61,885 bases of DNA from Sanguibacter suarezii NBRC 16159 (GTDB lineage Bacteria; Actinomycetota; Actinomycetes; Actinomycetales; Cellulomonadaceae), in assembly GCF_001552735.1 (NCBI RefSeq), contig NZ_BCRT01000009.1, forward strand, positions 1-61,885, read 5' to 3'. Both the position numbers and the translations under genes were made by a program. The notes below the pieces were generated by a model. The model did no database searches. It saw nothing but the letters and a program-made list of their open reading frames with translations, and was not told where the DNA came from. Each line of letters opens with the position of its first letter. The first letter of the stretch is position 1. Positions 16,227 through 25,257 of the stretch are shown here, piece by piece.

Positions 16227-17422
16227 GCACCGACCACCGGACAGGGACGGCGTCGCTGCGGCTCACCAGCGAGAGCGGGGAGACGCTCGCGCACCGCGAC
16301 GTCCGGGTGCGCCAGGTCCGCCACGCCCTCGAGTTCGGCTGCGCCGCCTTCGAGGTCGCCCAGGCGGGCGAGGACTACCAGCAGCTCTGGCTGGACCTCT
16401 TCGACACCGCGACGCTCCCGGTCTACTGGGGACGCTACGAGCCGGAGCGCGGCGCGACGCGACGCGACGACCTCATGACCGCGGCGCGCTGGTTCGCCGA
16501 GCGCGACGTCCGGCTCAAGGGCCACCCCCTCGTGTGGCACACGGTCAAGGCGCCGTGGGTCGACGCGCTCGCGCTCGAGGAGGCCGAGGCGCTGCTGCGC
16601 GGACGGGTGCGCCGCGAGGTGGGTGACTTCGCCGGGCTCATCACCACCTGGGACGCGATCAACGAGGTCGTCATCATGCCGCGCTTCACCAACGAGCCCG
16701 ACGGCGTCCCGAACGCGATCACGCGCCTGTGCGCCCAGAAGGGGCGCGTCGAGATGGTGCGCCTCGCCGTGGAGGAGGCCCGCTCTGTGGGCACGACGCC
16801 GCGGCTGGTCCTCAACGACTTCGACCTCGGTCCCGAGTACGAGCAGCTCATCGAGGAGGTGCTCGCCGCCGGCATCGAGATCGACGCCATCGGTCTGCAG
16901 TCGCACATGCACCAGGGCTTCCGGGGCGAGGAGCAGCTGTGGGAGATCTCCGACAGGTTCGCGCGCTTCGGTCTGCCGCTGCACTGGACCGAGACGACGC
17001 TCGTCTCGGGCGACCTCATGCCGGCCGAGATCACCGACCTCAACGACCACGTCGTCGCCTCCTGGCCGAGCACCCCCGAGGGGGAGGCACGCCAGGCAGA
17101 CGAGATCGTCCGTCAGTACACCACGCTCGTCGAGCACCCCGCGGTCGAGTCGATCACGTACTGGGGCATGGGTGACGCGGGTGCGTGGCTCAACGCACCG
17201 GCCGGGCTGGTGCGAGCCGACGGCTCCGCCAAGCCCGCCTACCACGCGCTGCGCGACCTCGTCCGTGGGACGTGGTGGCTCGACCCGACGACGGTGCGCA
17301 CGGACGAAGACGGCCGCCTGCCCCTCGCCGGCTTCGCTGGGAGGTACGAGCTCGAGCTCGACGCGAGGTCTGCTCAGGTCGACCTCGCTCCCGGGGACCA
17401 GGCCCTGGACGTGGTGCTGTGA
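16223..17422 (+). CDS. GH10 endo-beta-1,4-xylanase-like enzyme, apparently cytoplasmic
   Basis: Glycoside hydrolase family 10 enzyme of 399 residues. The acid/base Glu is in WDAINEV near residue 147 and the nucleophile Glu in LHWTET near residue 256. Substrate-binding blocks KGHPLVWHT and SHMHQGF are also present. There is no signal peptide: the protein begins MSTDHRTGTASLRL, with a short N-terminal beta segment. It would therefore act on imported xylo-oligosaccharides or aryl-xylosides inside the cell. The ATG overlaps the stop of the preceding oxidoreductase (ATGA), so it belongs to the ThuA operon. It lacks carbohydrate-binding modules. Confidence 0.88.
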   Translation: MSTDHRTGTASLRLTSESGETLAHRDVRVRQVRHALEFGCAAFEVAQAGEDYQQLWLDLFDTATLPVYWGRYEPERGATRRDDLMTAARWFAERDVRLKGHPLVWHTVKAPWVDALALEEAEALLRGRVRREVGDFAGLITTWDAINEVVIMPRFTNEPDGVPNAITRLCAQKGRVEMVRLAVEEARSVGTTPRLVLNDFDLGPEYEQLIEEVLAAGIEIDAIGLQSHMHQGFRGEEQLWEISDRFARFGLPLHWTETTLVSGDLMPAEITDLNDHVVASWPSTPEGEARQADEIVRQYTTLVEHPAVESITYWGMGDAGAWLNAPAGLVRADGSAKPAYHALRDLVRGTWWLDPTTVRTDEDGRLPLAGFAGRYELELDARSAQVDLAPGDQALDVVL

Positions 17423-17555
17423 GCGACGACGCCGGGCTGAGGCCGCCCTGAGGACACCGCGAGGCACCCGCACGCACCACCCCCCCACGCGTCACCCACG
17501 CAGCAGACACCGACGTCCGCTGACACCGAGCAACCCGATCTCAACGAGGAGAATC

Positions 17556-19244
17556 ATGGTTTACCGACCCACCCTTCGACCCACCCGCCCCGCCCTGCTG
17601 CGCAGGAGCGCCGCCTTCGCCGCCGTCTCGACCCTGGCGCTGGTCGCCTGCTCCTCCGGAGGTGGCGGCGGTGGCGGCGCCGCCGCCGAGGCCGGCCCCG
17701 TCGATCTCACCTGCTCCGTCGAGGACTACTCGGCCGACCAGCAGTTCACGAGCCCGGAGCCGATGGAGGTGAGCATGCTCTGGACGGACTGGCCCGAGGC
17801 GACCATGAAGGACTCCTGGGAGCTGTTCGACGAGATCGAGGCGCGCACCAACGTCACGATCACCACCACCCACATCCCCTTCAGCGACGCGCTCGAGAAG
17901 CGCGGGCTCCTCATCAGCGCGGGCGACGCTCCGACCGTCATCCCGCTCATCTACACAGGTGACGAGCGCCAGTACGCCGCCTCCGGCGCGGTGCTGCCGC
18001 TGAGCGACTACGCCGAGTACATGCCCAACTTCCAGAAGTACCTCGAGGAGTGGGACCTCGCCGGCATGATCGACAACCTGCGTCAGGCCGACGGCCGGTA
18101 CTACATGACCCCGGGCCTCCAAGAGGTCTCGGTCCCGATGTTCTCCCTCATCATCCGCAAGGACGTCTTCGACGAGGTCGGCGCGCCGGTCCCGGAGACC
18201 TGGGAGGAGCTCGAGGCGGGCCTGGCGCTCATCAAGGCGAAGTACCCGGACAGCAAGCCGCTCGCTGACGGCTTCGAGGGAGCCTCGATGCTCAACTACG
18301 CCGCGCACGCCTTCGGCACGGTCGCCGGCTGGGGCTTCGGCACCGGGATGTTCTACGACGAGGCCGCCGGTGAGTTCGAGTACGCCGCCACCTCTGAGGA
18401 GTACAAGAGCATGCTCGAGTACTTCAACGGCCTCACCGAGCAGGGGCTGCTCGACACGGAGTCCTTCACGGCACCGAACGACGGCACCGGGACGGTCATC
18501 GAGAAGTTCGCCGCCGAGTCCGTCTTCGCGGCCTCCGGCGCCCCGGGCACCGTCCAGGAGTTCGCCACGGCCCTCGACGCAGCCGGCGTGACTGACTACG
18601 AGCTCGTCCAGATCGCACCCCCGGGCGGGGACGCGGGCCAGGTCGTCGAGCCGCGCAACTTCTGGAACGGCTTCATGATCACCGCCCAGGCGAAGGACGA
18701 CCCCAACCTGTGCAGCACCATCCAGTTCCTCGACTGGCTGTACTACAGCCCCGAGGCGCGCGAGCTCATCCAGTGGGGCGTCGAGGGTGAGACGTACACC
18801 AAGGCTGAGGACGGCGCCATCACCTTGAACCCGGAGTACAAGTACGCCGCCTACAACCTCAACATGGACACCGGCACCACGGACATCAAGCTCGACCTCG
18901 GCTACGGCAACGACGTCCTCGCCGGGTCCACCGAGTCTCGCGAGCTCAAGGAGTCCTACAACTCCCCGCAGTACGTCGAGTACATCGACACGGTGCTCGC
19001 CACGCGGACCCCGCGTGATCCTTTCCCGCCGGCTCCGCTCGACGAGGCCGACCTCGAGCAGGCCTCGCTCCTGGGTACCCCGCTCAAGGACTCCGTGGAC
19101 ACCGCGACCCTGCAGTTCATCCTCGGGGAGCGTGACCTCGCCGAGTGGGACTCCTATGTCGCCGAGCTCGAGGGTCAGGGCCTGTCCGGCTACGTGGACC
19201 TCATCAACAACGCCAAGGACAGCTACGCCGAGAACAAGGGCTGA
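17556..19244 (+). CDS. Extracellular substrate-binding lipoprotein (LplA/YtcQ type)
   Basis: 562-residue binding protein of an Lpl-type oligosaccharide ABC importer. The N-terminus has a basic region, a hydrophobic core and a lipobox LVACSS (Cys near residue 32), followed by a Gly/Ala linker. The size and the blocks VSMLWTDWPEATM and EWDLAGMIDNLRQADGRYYMTP fit the large ~500-550-residue LplA group. CGAGGAG precedes ATG 17556. It is separated by about 130 bp from the GH10 gene and followed by two permeases. Lpl-type systems usually import plant cell-wall oligosaccharides (rhamnogalacturonan, xylo-oligomers). The exact ligand is unknown. Confidence 0.9.
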   Translation: MVYRPTLRPTRPALLRRSAAFAAVSTLALVACSSGGGGGGGAAAEAGPVDLTCSVEDYSADQQFTSPEPMEVSMLWTDWPEATMKDSWELFDEIEARTNVTITTTHIPFSDALEKRGLLISAGDAPTVIPLIYTGDERQYAASGAVLPLSDYAEYMPNFQKYLEEWDLAGMIDNLRQADGRYYMTPGLQEVSVPMFSLIIRKDVFDEVGAPVPETWEELEAGLALIKAKYPDSKPLADGFEGASMLNYAAHAFGTVAGWGFGTGMFYDEAAGEFEYAATSEEYKSMLEYFNGLTEQGLLDTESFTAPNDGTGTVIEKFAAESVFAASGAPGTVQEFATALDAAGVTDYELVQIAPPGGDAGQVVEPRNFWNGFMITAQAKDDPNLCSTIQFLDWLYYSPEARELIQWGVEGETYTKAEDGAITLNPEYKYAAYNLNMDTGTTDIKLDLGYGNDVLAGSTESRELKESYNSPQYVEYIDTVLATRTPRDPFPPAPLDEADLEQASLLGTPLKDSVDTATLQFILGERDLAEWDSYVAELEGQGLSGYVDLINNAKDSYAENKG

Positions 19245-19262
19245 CCAGCTCTGACCAGGCCT

Positions 19263-19308
19263 TGCGGGGTGCTCGGCCGCCGGATCACGGGAGTGCCGGC
19301 ACCCCGCA
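19263..19308 (+). terminator. Intercistronic hairpin after the LplA-type gene
   Basis: TGCGGGGTGC (19263-19272) pairs with GCACCCCGCA (19299-19308). CGGC/GCCG extends the stem inward past a one-base bulge on each side, around an 18-base loop. There is no T tract. It probably attenuates or stabilises mRNA between binding protein and permeases. Confidence 0.5.
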
Positions 19309-19332
19309 GGGCCCCTGACGAAGGAGTACGGC

Positions 19333-20382
19333 ATGACTGTCACACCCGAGCCCGCTCCGGCTCAGCCGGGGGCCGCCGCCGTCGCGGCCCCGGTCGGCCT
19401 GCTGGACGACGACACCGCGACGCCCGCATCATCCTCGACCGGTCGAGAGGCCGGTCCACCTCCAGGCCTCCGCTCCCTCCGGGTGCCCTGGAAGATGGCG
19501 CTGCGACGCGACTGGCCGCTGTACGCGATGGCCCTCGGCCCCGTCCTGTTCCTCCTGGTCTTCAAGTACATCCCGATGCTGGGCAACGTCATCGCCTTCC
19601 GGCGGTTCCGGCCCGGCGGGAGCATGTTCGGGGACGAGTGGGTCGGGATGCGCTACATCGACCTCTTCATCAACGACCCCTCGTTCTGGAAGGTCTTCGG
19701 CAACACGGTGGTGCTCGGTGGTCTCACCCTGCTCTTCTGCTTCCCGCTGCCGATCATCCTCGCGCTCATGCTCAACGAGGTGCGCAAGAAGGCCTTCAAG
19801 CGGACCATCCAGTCGATCTCCTACCTTCCCCACTTCCTCTCGATCGTCATCATCGTCGGGATGACGATGCAGATCCTCTCGGTCCAGGGCACGGCCAACC
19901 AGATCATCACCGCCTTCGGTGGCGACGCGATCCCGTTCCTGCAGCGCGCCGAGTGGTTCCGCACCGTGTACGTCGGCACCGAGGTGTGGCAGACCGTCGG
20001 GTGGGGGACGATCCTCTACCTCGCCGCGCTCACGACCGTGGACTCGAGCCTCTACGAGGCAGCCCGCATCGACGGGGCCAACCGCTGGCGCCAGACCTGG
20101 CACGTCACGCTGCCCGGCATCCGGCCCACGATGATCACCCTGCTCATCCTCAACATCGGCTCCTTCCTCAACGTCGGCTTCGAGAAGGTGCTCCTGCTGT
20201 ACAACCCCTTGACCTACTCGACCGGTGACGTGATCTCGACCTACCTGTACCGCGTCGGGCTCGTGGCCAACAACTTCAGCTATGCGGCGGCGATCGGCCT
20301 GTTCCAGGCGATCATCGGCCTGATCATGATCCTGAGCGCGAACTTCCTCTCGCGCCGAGTGGTAGGAGCAAGCCTGTGGTGA
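19333..20382 (+). CDS. Oligosaccharide ABC transporter permease (LplB type)
   Basis: 349-residue membrane subunit. An Ala/Pro-rich cytoplasmic N-terminus is followed by six predicted membrane segments, the first at WPLYAMALGPVLFLLVFKYI. The EAA loop SLYEAARIDGANRWRQTWHV and the tail ANFLSRRVVGASLW are typical of LplB/YteP. AAGGAG precedes ATG 19333. It overlaps the next permease by 7 bases (GTG start at 20376). It partners the binding lipoprotein upstream; the ATPase is not encoded nearby. Confidence 0.93.
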   Translation: MTVTPEPAPAQPGAAAVAAPVGLLDDDTATPASSSTGREAGPPPGLRSLRVPWKMALRRDWPLYAMALGPVLFLLVFKYIPMLGNVIAFRRFRPGGSMFGDEWVGMRYIDLFINDPSFWKVFGNTVVLGGLTLLFCFPLPIILALMLNEVRKKAFKRTIQSISYLPHFLSIVIIVGMTMQILSVQGTANQIITAFGGDAIPFLQRAEWFRTVYVGTEVWQTVGWGTILYLAALTTVDSSLYEAARIDGANRWRQTWHVTLPGIRPTMITLLILNIGSFLNVGFEKVLLLYNPLTYSTGDVISTYLYRVGLVANNFSYAAAIGLFQAIIGLIMILSANFLSRRVVGASLW

Positions 20383-21314
20383 CCCAGAGCGCGATGACGA
20401 CGCCCACCGCCTCACCGCGCGGCGGCAAGCCGGTGGGAGTGCGAGACAGCCGCGGGTACCGGGTGTTCACCTGGGTCAACGGGACACTGCTCCTCCTCAT
20501 CTGTTGCGTGATGCTCTACCCCTTCGTGACCCTGCTCGCCCAGTCGTTCAGCAGCTCGGGCGCGATCAAGGCGGGCATGGTCAACGCGTGGCCGGTCGAG
20601 TTCAACATCGACACCTACCGGGCGGTCGGGCAGAACGAGATGTTCTGGCGCAACTACCGCAACACCGTCGTCTACACGGTCGTGGGAACGACCATCGCGA
20701 TGGTGCTCACGACCCTCTTCGCCTTCGTCCTGTCGAAGAAGCACCTGCGCGGCCGCACTGTCCTCATCTGGATCGCGGTCTTCACGATGTTCTTCAACGG
20801 CGGCCTCATCCCCAACTACGTCCTCATCTCGACGCTGGGCATGAAGAACACCATGTGGGCTCTCGTCCTGCCCGGTGCCATCTCGGTCTTCAACCTGCTC
20901 GTCATGAAGTCCTTCTTCGAGAACCTGCCGACCGAGCTCGAGGAAGCAGCCCAGATCGACGGCCTCGGGTGGTTCGGGATCTTCGGTCGCATCGTCCTCC
21001 CGCTCTCGAAGGCGGTCATCGCCACGATGATCCTCTTCTACTCGGTGGCGATCTGGAACGACTGGTTCCCCGCCTTCCTCTACCTGGACAAGCAGGAGCT
21101 CTTCCCCGTGACGCTCTTCCTGCGCAACCTCGTCGCGGGAGCCTCGAGCACCGCCTCGGAGGGGGCGGCGGCCTCCGGCAGCACGACCGCGGCGATCTCG
21201 GCGAACATCCAGTCGGTGACGATGATCCTCACGATCATCCCGATCCTGTGCGTGTATCCCTTCGTCCAGCGGTACTTCGTCTCCGGCGTCATGCTCGGGT
21301 CGGTCAAGGGATGA
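20376..21314 (+). CDS. Oligosaccharide ABC transporter permease (LplC/YtcP type)
   Basis: 312-residue second permease with about six membrane segments and the EAA motif ELEEAAQIDGLGWFGIFGRI. It ends with the typical FVSGVMLGSVKG tail of LplC/YtcP proteins. The start is GTG at 20376 with AGGAG eight bases upstream, overlapping the LplB-type gene by 7 bases. Its end overlaps the DUF624 gene by 4 bases. Confidence 0.93.
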   Translation: MVTQSAMTTPTASPRGGKPVGVRDSRGYRVFTWVNGTLLLLICCVMLYPFVTLLAQSFSSSGAIKAGMVNAWPVEFNIDTYRAVGQNEMFWRNYRNTVVYTVVGTTIAMVLTTLFAFVLSKKHLRGRTVLIWIAVFTMFFNGGLIPNYVLISTLGMKNTMWALVLPGAISVFNLLVMKSFFENLPTELEEAAQIDGLGWFGIFGRIVLPLSKAVIATMILFYSVAIWNDWFPAFLYLDKQELFPVTLFLRNLVAGASSTASEGAAASGSTTAAISANIQSVTMILTIIPILCVYPFVQRYFVSGVMLGSVKG

Positions 21315-22000
21315 GCACCGCCCACGTCGTCACCGGGACCGGCGCGCTGTCCCAGCTGACCCAGGCGGTGTACCAGCACGCCGCGCTGGCGCTGTGCCTG
21401 GTGGCAGGGTGCGCGCCGACGGTGGTCGCGCTCACGCTGCTCACCGGGGCGCCGGCCAACCTGCCGTTCTTCGTGCTCGCCCAGCTCCCGGTGGCTCCGG
21501 TGCTCTCCGCCGGGCTCTACGCCGTCCGGGGCTGGCGAGCCGACGCCGACCAGGGGCCCGTCGCCCTGTTCTGGCGGGGGTGCAGGATGAACACCCGCGA
21601 CGTCCTGCGCTGGTGGGTCCCCGTGGTGCTAGTCGCCATGGTGCTCGTGGTGAACATCTGGGCAGCGGACAGCGTGGCGGGGGCTCAGATGCTCCGCCCT
21701 GCGGCCGTCGTCCTCCTCGTGATCCTCGCGCTCTGGTCCGGGCAGATGCTCCTCGTGACGACCTTCTTCAGCTTCAGGACGAGGGACGCCGCGCGGATCG
21801 GTGCCGTCATGGCCTTCTCGCGATGGCGCGTGACAGCCGTCCACGCCTCCTTGCTCGTCGTCGCCGTCGGCGTCACCACCTTCGGTTCCGACGTCCTCCT
21901 CGCCCTGTCTGCCTGGGCTCTCGTCTCGATGCTCGAGGCGGTCTCCCGTCCGGTCGTGGTCGAGGTCACCGAGAGGTTCACGGTCCGCGACGACGCGTGA
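21311..22000 (+). CDS. DUF624 (YesL-like) membrane protein
   Basis: 229-residue integral-membrane protein with about five hydrophobic segments (for example ALCLVAGCAPTVVALTLL and WWVPVVLVAMVLVVNIW) and the DUF624 pattern WRGCRMNTRDVLRW. YesL-like proteins are regularly the last gene of Lpl/Yes-type oligosaccharide transport operons; their role is unknown, possibly transporter assembly or sensing. The ATG at 21311 overlaps the upstream stop (ATGA). It is followed immediately by a strong bidirectional terminator. Confidence 0.82.
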   Translation: MSTAHVVTGTGALSQLTQAVYQHAALALCLVAGCAPTVVALTLLTGAPANLPFFVLAQLPVAPVLSAGLYAVRGWRADADQGPVALFWRGCRMNTRDVLRWWVPVVLVAMVLVVNIWAADSVAGAQMLRPAAVVLLVILALWSGQMLLVTTFFSFRTRDAARIGAVMAFSRWRVTAVHASLLVVAVGVTTFGSDVLLALSAWALVSMLEAVSRPVVVEVTERFTVRDDA

Positions 22001-22005
22001 CCTGG

Positions 22006-22039
22006 CGGCTCCTGCGGCCGATACCGGCCGCAGGAGCCG
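22006..22039. terminator. Bidirectional terminator
   Basis: A perfect 15-bp stem (22006-22020 with 22025-22039) and 4-base loop (atac) lie between the converging DUF624 gene and the first LacI gene. The stem ends one base before the LacI stop. Confidence 0.85.
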
Positions 22040-22040
22040 T

Positions 22041-23057
22041 CTACACAGACTCCCGGACGACCAGCCGCGTCTCGGCGAGGACGTGTCGCGGCTCGGTGAT
22101 CGGGGCTCCGAGGGAGCGCACGACGAGCCCCGCAGCGATCGACCCCATCTCCTGGAGCGGCTGGTGCACGGAGGTGAGCGGCGGGTCGGCGGTGGCGGCG
22201 ACGACCGTGTCGTCGAAGCCGACCACCGAGACGTCGGTCGGCACCTGCCTGCCGCTGGCTGAGAGCACCCGCATCGCACCGACGGCCATGAGGTCGGACT
22301 GGGCGAAGAGACCGTCGACGTCGGGCGATCGCCGCAGCAGCTGCGCCATGGCAGCGGACCCGGAGGCCATCGTGAAGTCCCCACGGGCGACCGGCCCCGG
22401 TGGCAGGCCCCACGCCTCGAGCTCGTCGATGAACCCGCGCAGGCGCTCCAGCGCCGGCAGGTAGGGGTCGCGGCCGGCGATCGTCGCGATCCTCCGCCGG
22501 CCCGCCTCCAGCAGGGCTCGCGTGGCGAGCCGGGCGCCACCGTAGTTGTCGGAGTCGACGAGGGTGTCCTCCTCGGCGAGCTCGGTGGTGGGGTGGCCGA
22601 CGTAGACGATGGGGATCGGCAGGCCCCTGAGCTGGCGGAACAAGGTCTCTGACTCGCGCTGCAGGATGACGACGGCGCCGTCGACGTGCCCGGAGGTCAG
22701 GTACGGCACCAGCGGGCTCGGCTCCTGGCCGTCGTCGAGCAGCAGGACGGGCAGCAGGGACTGCTCGAGGAGGGTGGTGGTCGCCCCGCGCAACGGAGCG
22801 CCGACGAAGGGACCGGCCAGTCCCTCGAGCTCGCTGTTCGGCGCGATGACGGCGACCGAGCTCGAGGCGCCGCTGCGCAGGGCGCGCGCAGCGGTGTTGG
22901 TGCGGTAGTTCAGGCGGCGGGCAGCCATCTGGACGCGGTCGGCGAGCTCGGGGTCCACGGTCGTCTGGCCGGCGAGGACACGGGAGGCGGTGGCACGCGA
23001 GACGCCCGCGGCCCGCGCGACGTCGAGGAGGGTCGGACGACCAGTGGCAGAGGTCAC
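22041..23057 (-). CDS. LacI family transcriptional regulator 1
   Basis: 338-residue repressor with an N-terminal LacI helix-turn-helix and hinge (TLLDVARAAGVSRATASRVL, residues ~10-30; hinge ~50-60). The periplasmic-binding-protein-like effector domain contains DLMAVGAMRVL and VVGFDDTVVAA. The start is GTG at 23057 with GAGGTGG upstream. It is highly similar to the neighbouring LacI 2 (both have VVGFDDTVVAAT-DPPLTSV), so the two are duplicates. Its position facing the Lpl-type operon suggests it controls one of the two sugar transport systems in response to a sugar ligand. Confidence 0.9.
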   Translation of the reverse strand: MTSATGRPTLLDVARAAGVSRATASRVLAGQTTVDPELADRVQMAARRLNYRTNTAARALRSGASSSVAVIAPNSELEGLAGPFVGAPLRGATTTLLEQSLLPVLLLDDGQEPSPLVPYLTSGHVDGAVVILQRESETLFRQLRGLPIPIVYVGHPTTELAEEDTLVDSDNYGGARLATRALLEAGRRRIATIAGRDPYLPALERLRGFIDELEAWGLPPGPVARGDFTMASGSAAMAQLLRRSPDVDGLFAQSDLMAVGAMRVLSASGRQVPTDVSVVGFDDTVVAATADPPLTSVHQPLQEMGSIAAGLVVRSLGAPITEPRHVLAETRLVVRESV

Positions 23058-23137
23058 GCATGCATCGTCCCACCTCTGACCCGCAGGACACGGCACACGC
23101 CGAGCCCCGCAGGGCGGCGGAGCGGGTGATCTCTTCC

Positions 23138-24169
23138 TCAGACGGACTCTCGCGTCGTCAGCGACGTCGACAGGACCGGGACGACGGCACCGGCCGCCGC
23201 GGCGCCGTCGACCAGGAGGCGCGCCGCGGTGCGGCCCATCTCCTCCAGGGGCTGCCTGACGGAGGTGAGCGGAGGGTCGCAGGTGGCCGCGACGACGGTG
23301 TCGTCGAAGCCCACGACAGACACGTCGTCGGGGACCGTGCGGCCCGCACCGTGCAGGACCCGGACCGCACCGACTGCCATGAGGTCGGAGGAGGCGAAGA
23401 CCCCGTCGATCGCCGGGTCGTGACGGAGCAGACGGGCCATCGCGGCGGCACCGGTGGCGAGGGTGAACTCCCCGCGGGCGATCCGGCCCGGGGTGAGACC
23501 CCATGCCTCGTGCTCCTCGCGGAAACCGGTCACGCGGTCCTCGCCCGACCCGATGTCGGACGGCCCGGCGATCATCACCAGCCGCCGCCGCCCGGCCTCG
23601 AGCAGCGCCCGGGTGGCCAGGCGCGCACCTTCCGCGTTGTCGCAGTCCACCACGGGGTGGGAGGGCTGTGGATCCGCAGGGCGCCCGACGTAGACGAGAG
23701 GCAGGTCGAGGTCACGAAGCTCGTCCAGCAGGAAGGTGATCTCGTGCTGGAGGATGACGATCGCGCCGTCCACGTGCCCGCGCCGGAGGTAGTGGGCGAC
23801 CCTCCCCGGGTCAGCGCCGTCGACGAGCAGCAGGACCGGCTGGATCTGCGCCTCGATGAGGACCTTGGTGGCGCCGCGGACCGGCGCCGCGGTGAAGGTC
23901 CCCCCGATGCCCTGGTCCAGCTCGCTCGCCGCGGCGACCAGAGCGATCGACCCCGTCCGGCCGCTGCGCAGGGACTGGGCGGCCTTGTTGGTCTCGTAGC
24001 GCAGCTCGCGGGCCGCCCGCCACACGGCGGCAGCCATCGAGGCGTCCACCGATGTCGATCCAGACAGGACGCGTGAGGCCGTCGCCCGGGACACGCCGGC
24101 GGCGTGGGCCACGGTGACGAGGGTGGGTCGGCGTCCGGAGGTGGGGGTGGAGGGTCCGGAGGATGGCAC
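23138..24169 (-). CDS. LacI family transcriptional regulator 2
   Basis: 343-residue LacI-type repressor with HTH LVTVAHAAGVSRATASRVL and effector domain blocks HVDGAIVILQ, RALLEAGRRRLVMIAG and SVVGFDDTVVAAT. GTG 24169 is chosen by analogy to LacI 1: both genes carry a related CGATG-ATGCGTG start context. An alternative GTG at 24238 would overlap the upstream LacI 3 stop (GTGA) and add 23 residues; neither start has a good ribosome site. It is a paralogue of LacI 1, probably recognising a related operator. Confidence 0.87.
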   Translation of the reverse strand: MPSSGPSTPTSGRRPTLVTVAHAAGVSRATASRVLSGSTSVDASMAAAVWRAARELRYETNKAAQSLRSGRTGSIALVAAASELDQGIGGTFTAAPVRGATKVLIEAQIQPVLLLVDGADPGRVAHYLRRGHVDGAIVILQHEITFLLDELRDLDLPLVYVGRPADPQPSHPVVDCDNAEGARLATRALLEAGRRRLVMIAGPSDIGSGEDRVTGFREEHEAWGLTPGRIARGEFTLATGAAAMARLLRHDPAIDGVFASSDLMAVGAVRVLHGAGRTVPDDVSVVGFDDTVVAATCDPPLTSVRQPLEEMGRTAARLLVDGAAAAGAVVPVLSTSLTTRESV

Positions 24170-24234
24170 GCATACATCGTGCCGCACGACGGCCGGGCGC
24201 ACCGGCACGCGGGCAGCGCGGCGTGGCGTGGTGG

Positions 24235-25257
24235 TCACCGGCCAGGCGGCCCCGGGGTCGAGTCGCGGATGGTCACGGTCCCCTGGACCCGCACCACGCG
24301 GGGCTCGGGCGCCGGGGCGGCGAAGGCCAGGTCTGTCGCCGCGATCCCGATGTCGTGCAGGGGCAGGTGCACGGTGGTCAGCCGCGGCGTGACGTCCTGC
24401 AGCGCGTCGATGTCGTCGAAGCCGGCGAGGGACACGTCCTGCGGCACGCGCAGGCCGGCGTCGGTCAGCGCGGCGAGTGCGCCGAGGGCCATGACGTCGT
24501 TGACGGCGAAGATCAGCTCGGGCCTGGCCGAGCGCAGCACGTCCTGGGTGGCGTCGCGTCCGCCGTCGCGGGTGAACCGCGAGTGGACCATGGTCGTGCG
24601 GGCGCCGCCGAGCAGCGCGAGCTCCTGGGCAAAGGTCTGCGCCCGCTCTTGGGCGGTGAGGTGGTCCGCGGGCCCGGCGAGGATCGCCACGTCCCGGTAG
24701 CCGCGGGCGTGCAGGGCACGGGCGAGCGACCGGGCGCCGTCGACGTTGTCGATGACCACGGTGTCCGTCTCCAGGACGGCCTGGCCCACCAGGACCGTCG
24801 CGCCACCGGTCCGGCGGTGCTCAGCCAGAGCGCCGGTGAGGGCGGCGAGCACAGCCGGGTCGGCGCGCCGGCCGCCGACGACGACGAGCGCGTGGGCGCG
24901 CTGGGAGGACAGCAGCTCGACGAGCTCGCGCTCGCGGTTGGCGTTGGACTGCGTGCTCGCCAGCGTCACCACAAAACCGCGACGCTCGGCGGCGACCATG
25001 ACACCGGAGGCGATCGCGGAGAAGTAGGGATCGGTGATCGAGTGGACGATGAGCCCCAGCTGCTTCGTCTCACCGCGGGCCATCGCCTGGGCGTTCGCGT
25101 CAGGGGAGTAGCGCAGCTTCTCCGCCGCAGCGTGGACGCGCTCGCGGATGTCGTCGCGGACCTTGCGGTTCTTGTTGCCGTTGATGGCCCGGCTCGCGGT
25201 GGCGAGGGACACCCCGGCCTCGCGGGCCACGTCGGTCAGCGTCACCCGCGGTGTCAT
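24235..25257 (-). CDS. LacI family transcriptional regulator 3
   Basis: 340-residue LacI repressor with HTH VTLTDVAREAGVSLATASRA and a GNKNRKVRDDIRERV hinge region unlike LacI 1 and 2. The effector domain is a normal LacI type (LGLIVHSITDPYFSAIASGV; SLAGFDDIDALQDV). It is more distant from the other two than they are from each other. It begins with ATG at 25257 and diverges from the AbiE toxin-antitoxin genes. It probably forms a regulator cluster with LacI 2 (66 bp downstream). The target is unknown. Confidence 0.9.
   Translation of the reverse strand: MTPRVTLTDVAREAGVSLATASRAINGNKNRKVRDDIRERVHAAAEKLRYSPDANAQAMARGETKQLGLIVHSITDPYFSAIASGVMVAAERRGFVVTLASTQSNANRERELVELLSSQRAHALVVVGGRRADPAVLAALTGALAEHRRTGGATVLVGQAVLETDTVVIDNVDGARSLARALHARGYRDVAILAGPADHLTAQERAQTFAQELALLGGARTTMVHSRFTRDGGRDATQDVLRSARPELIFAVNDVMALGALAALTDAGLRVPQDVSLAGFDDIDALQDVTPRLTTVHLPLHDIGIAATDLAFAAPAPEPRVVRVQGTVTIRDSTPGPPGR

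Noticed and set aside
23058-23504. N-terminal extension of LacI 1
   Set aside because: The GTG at 23057 places the HTH at the N-terminus; the extra frame is the shadow of LacI 2.
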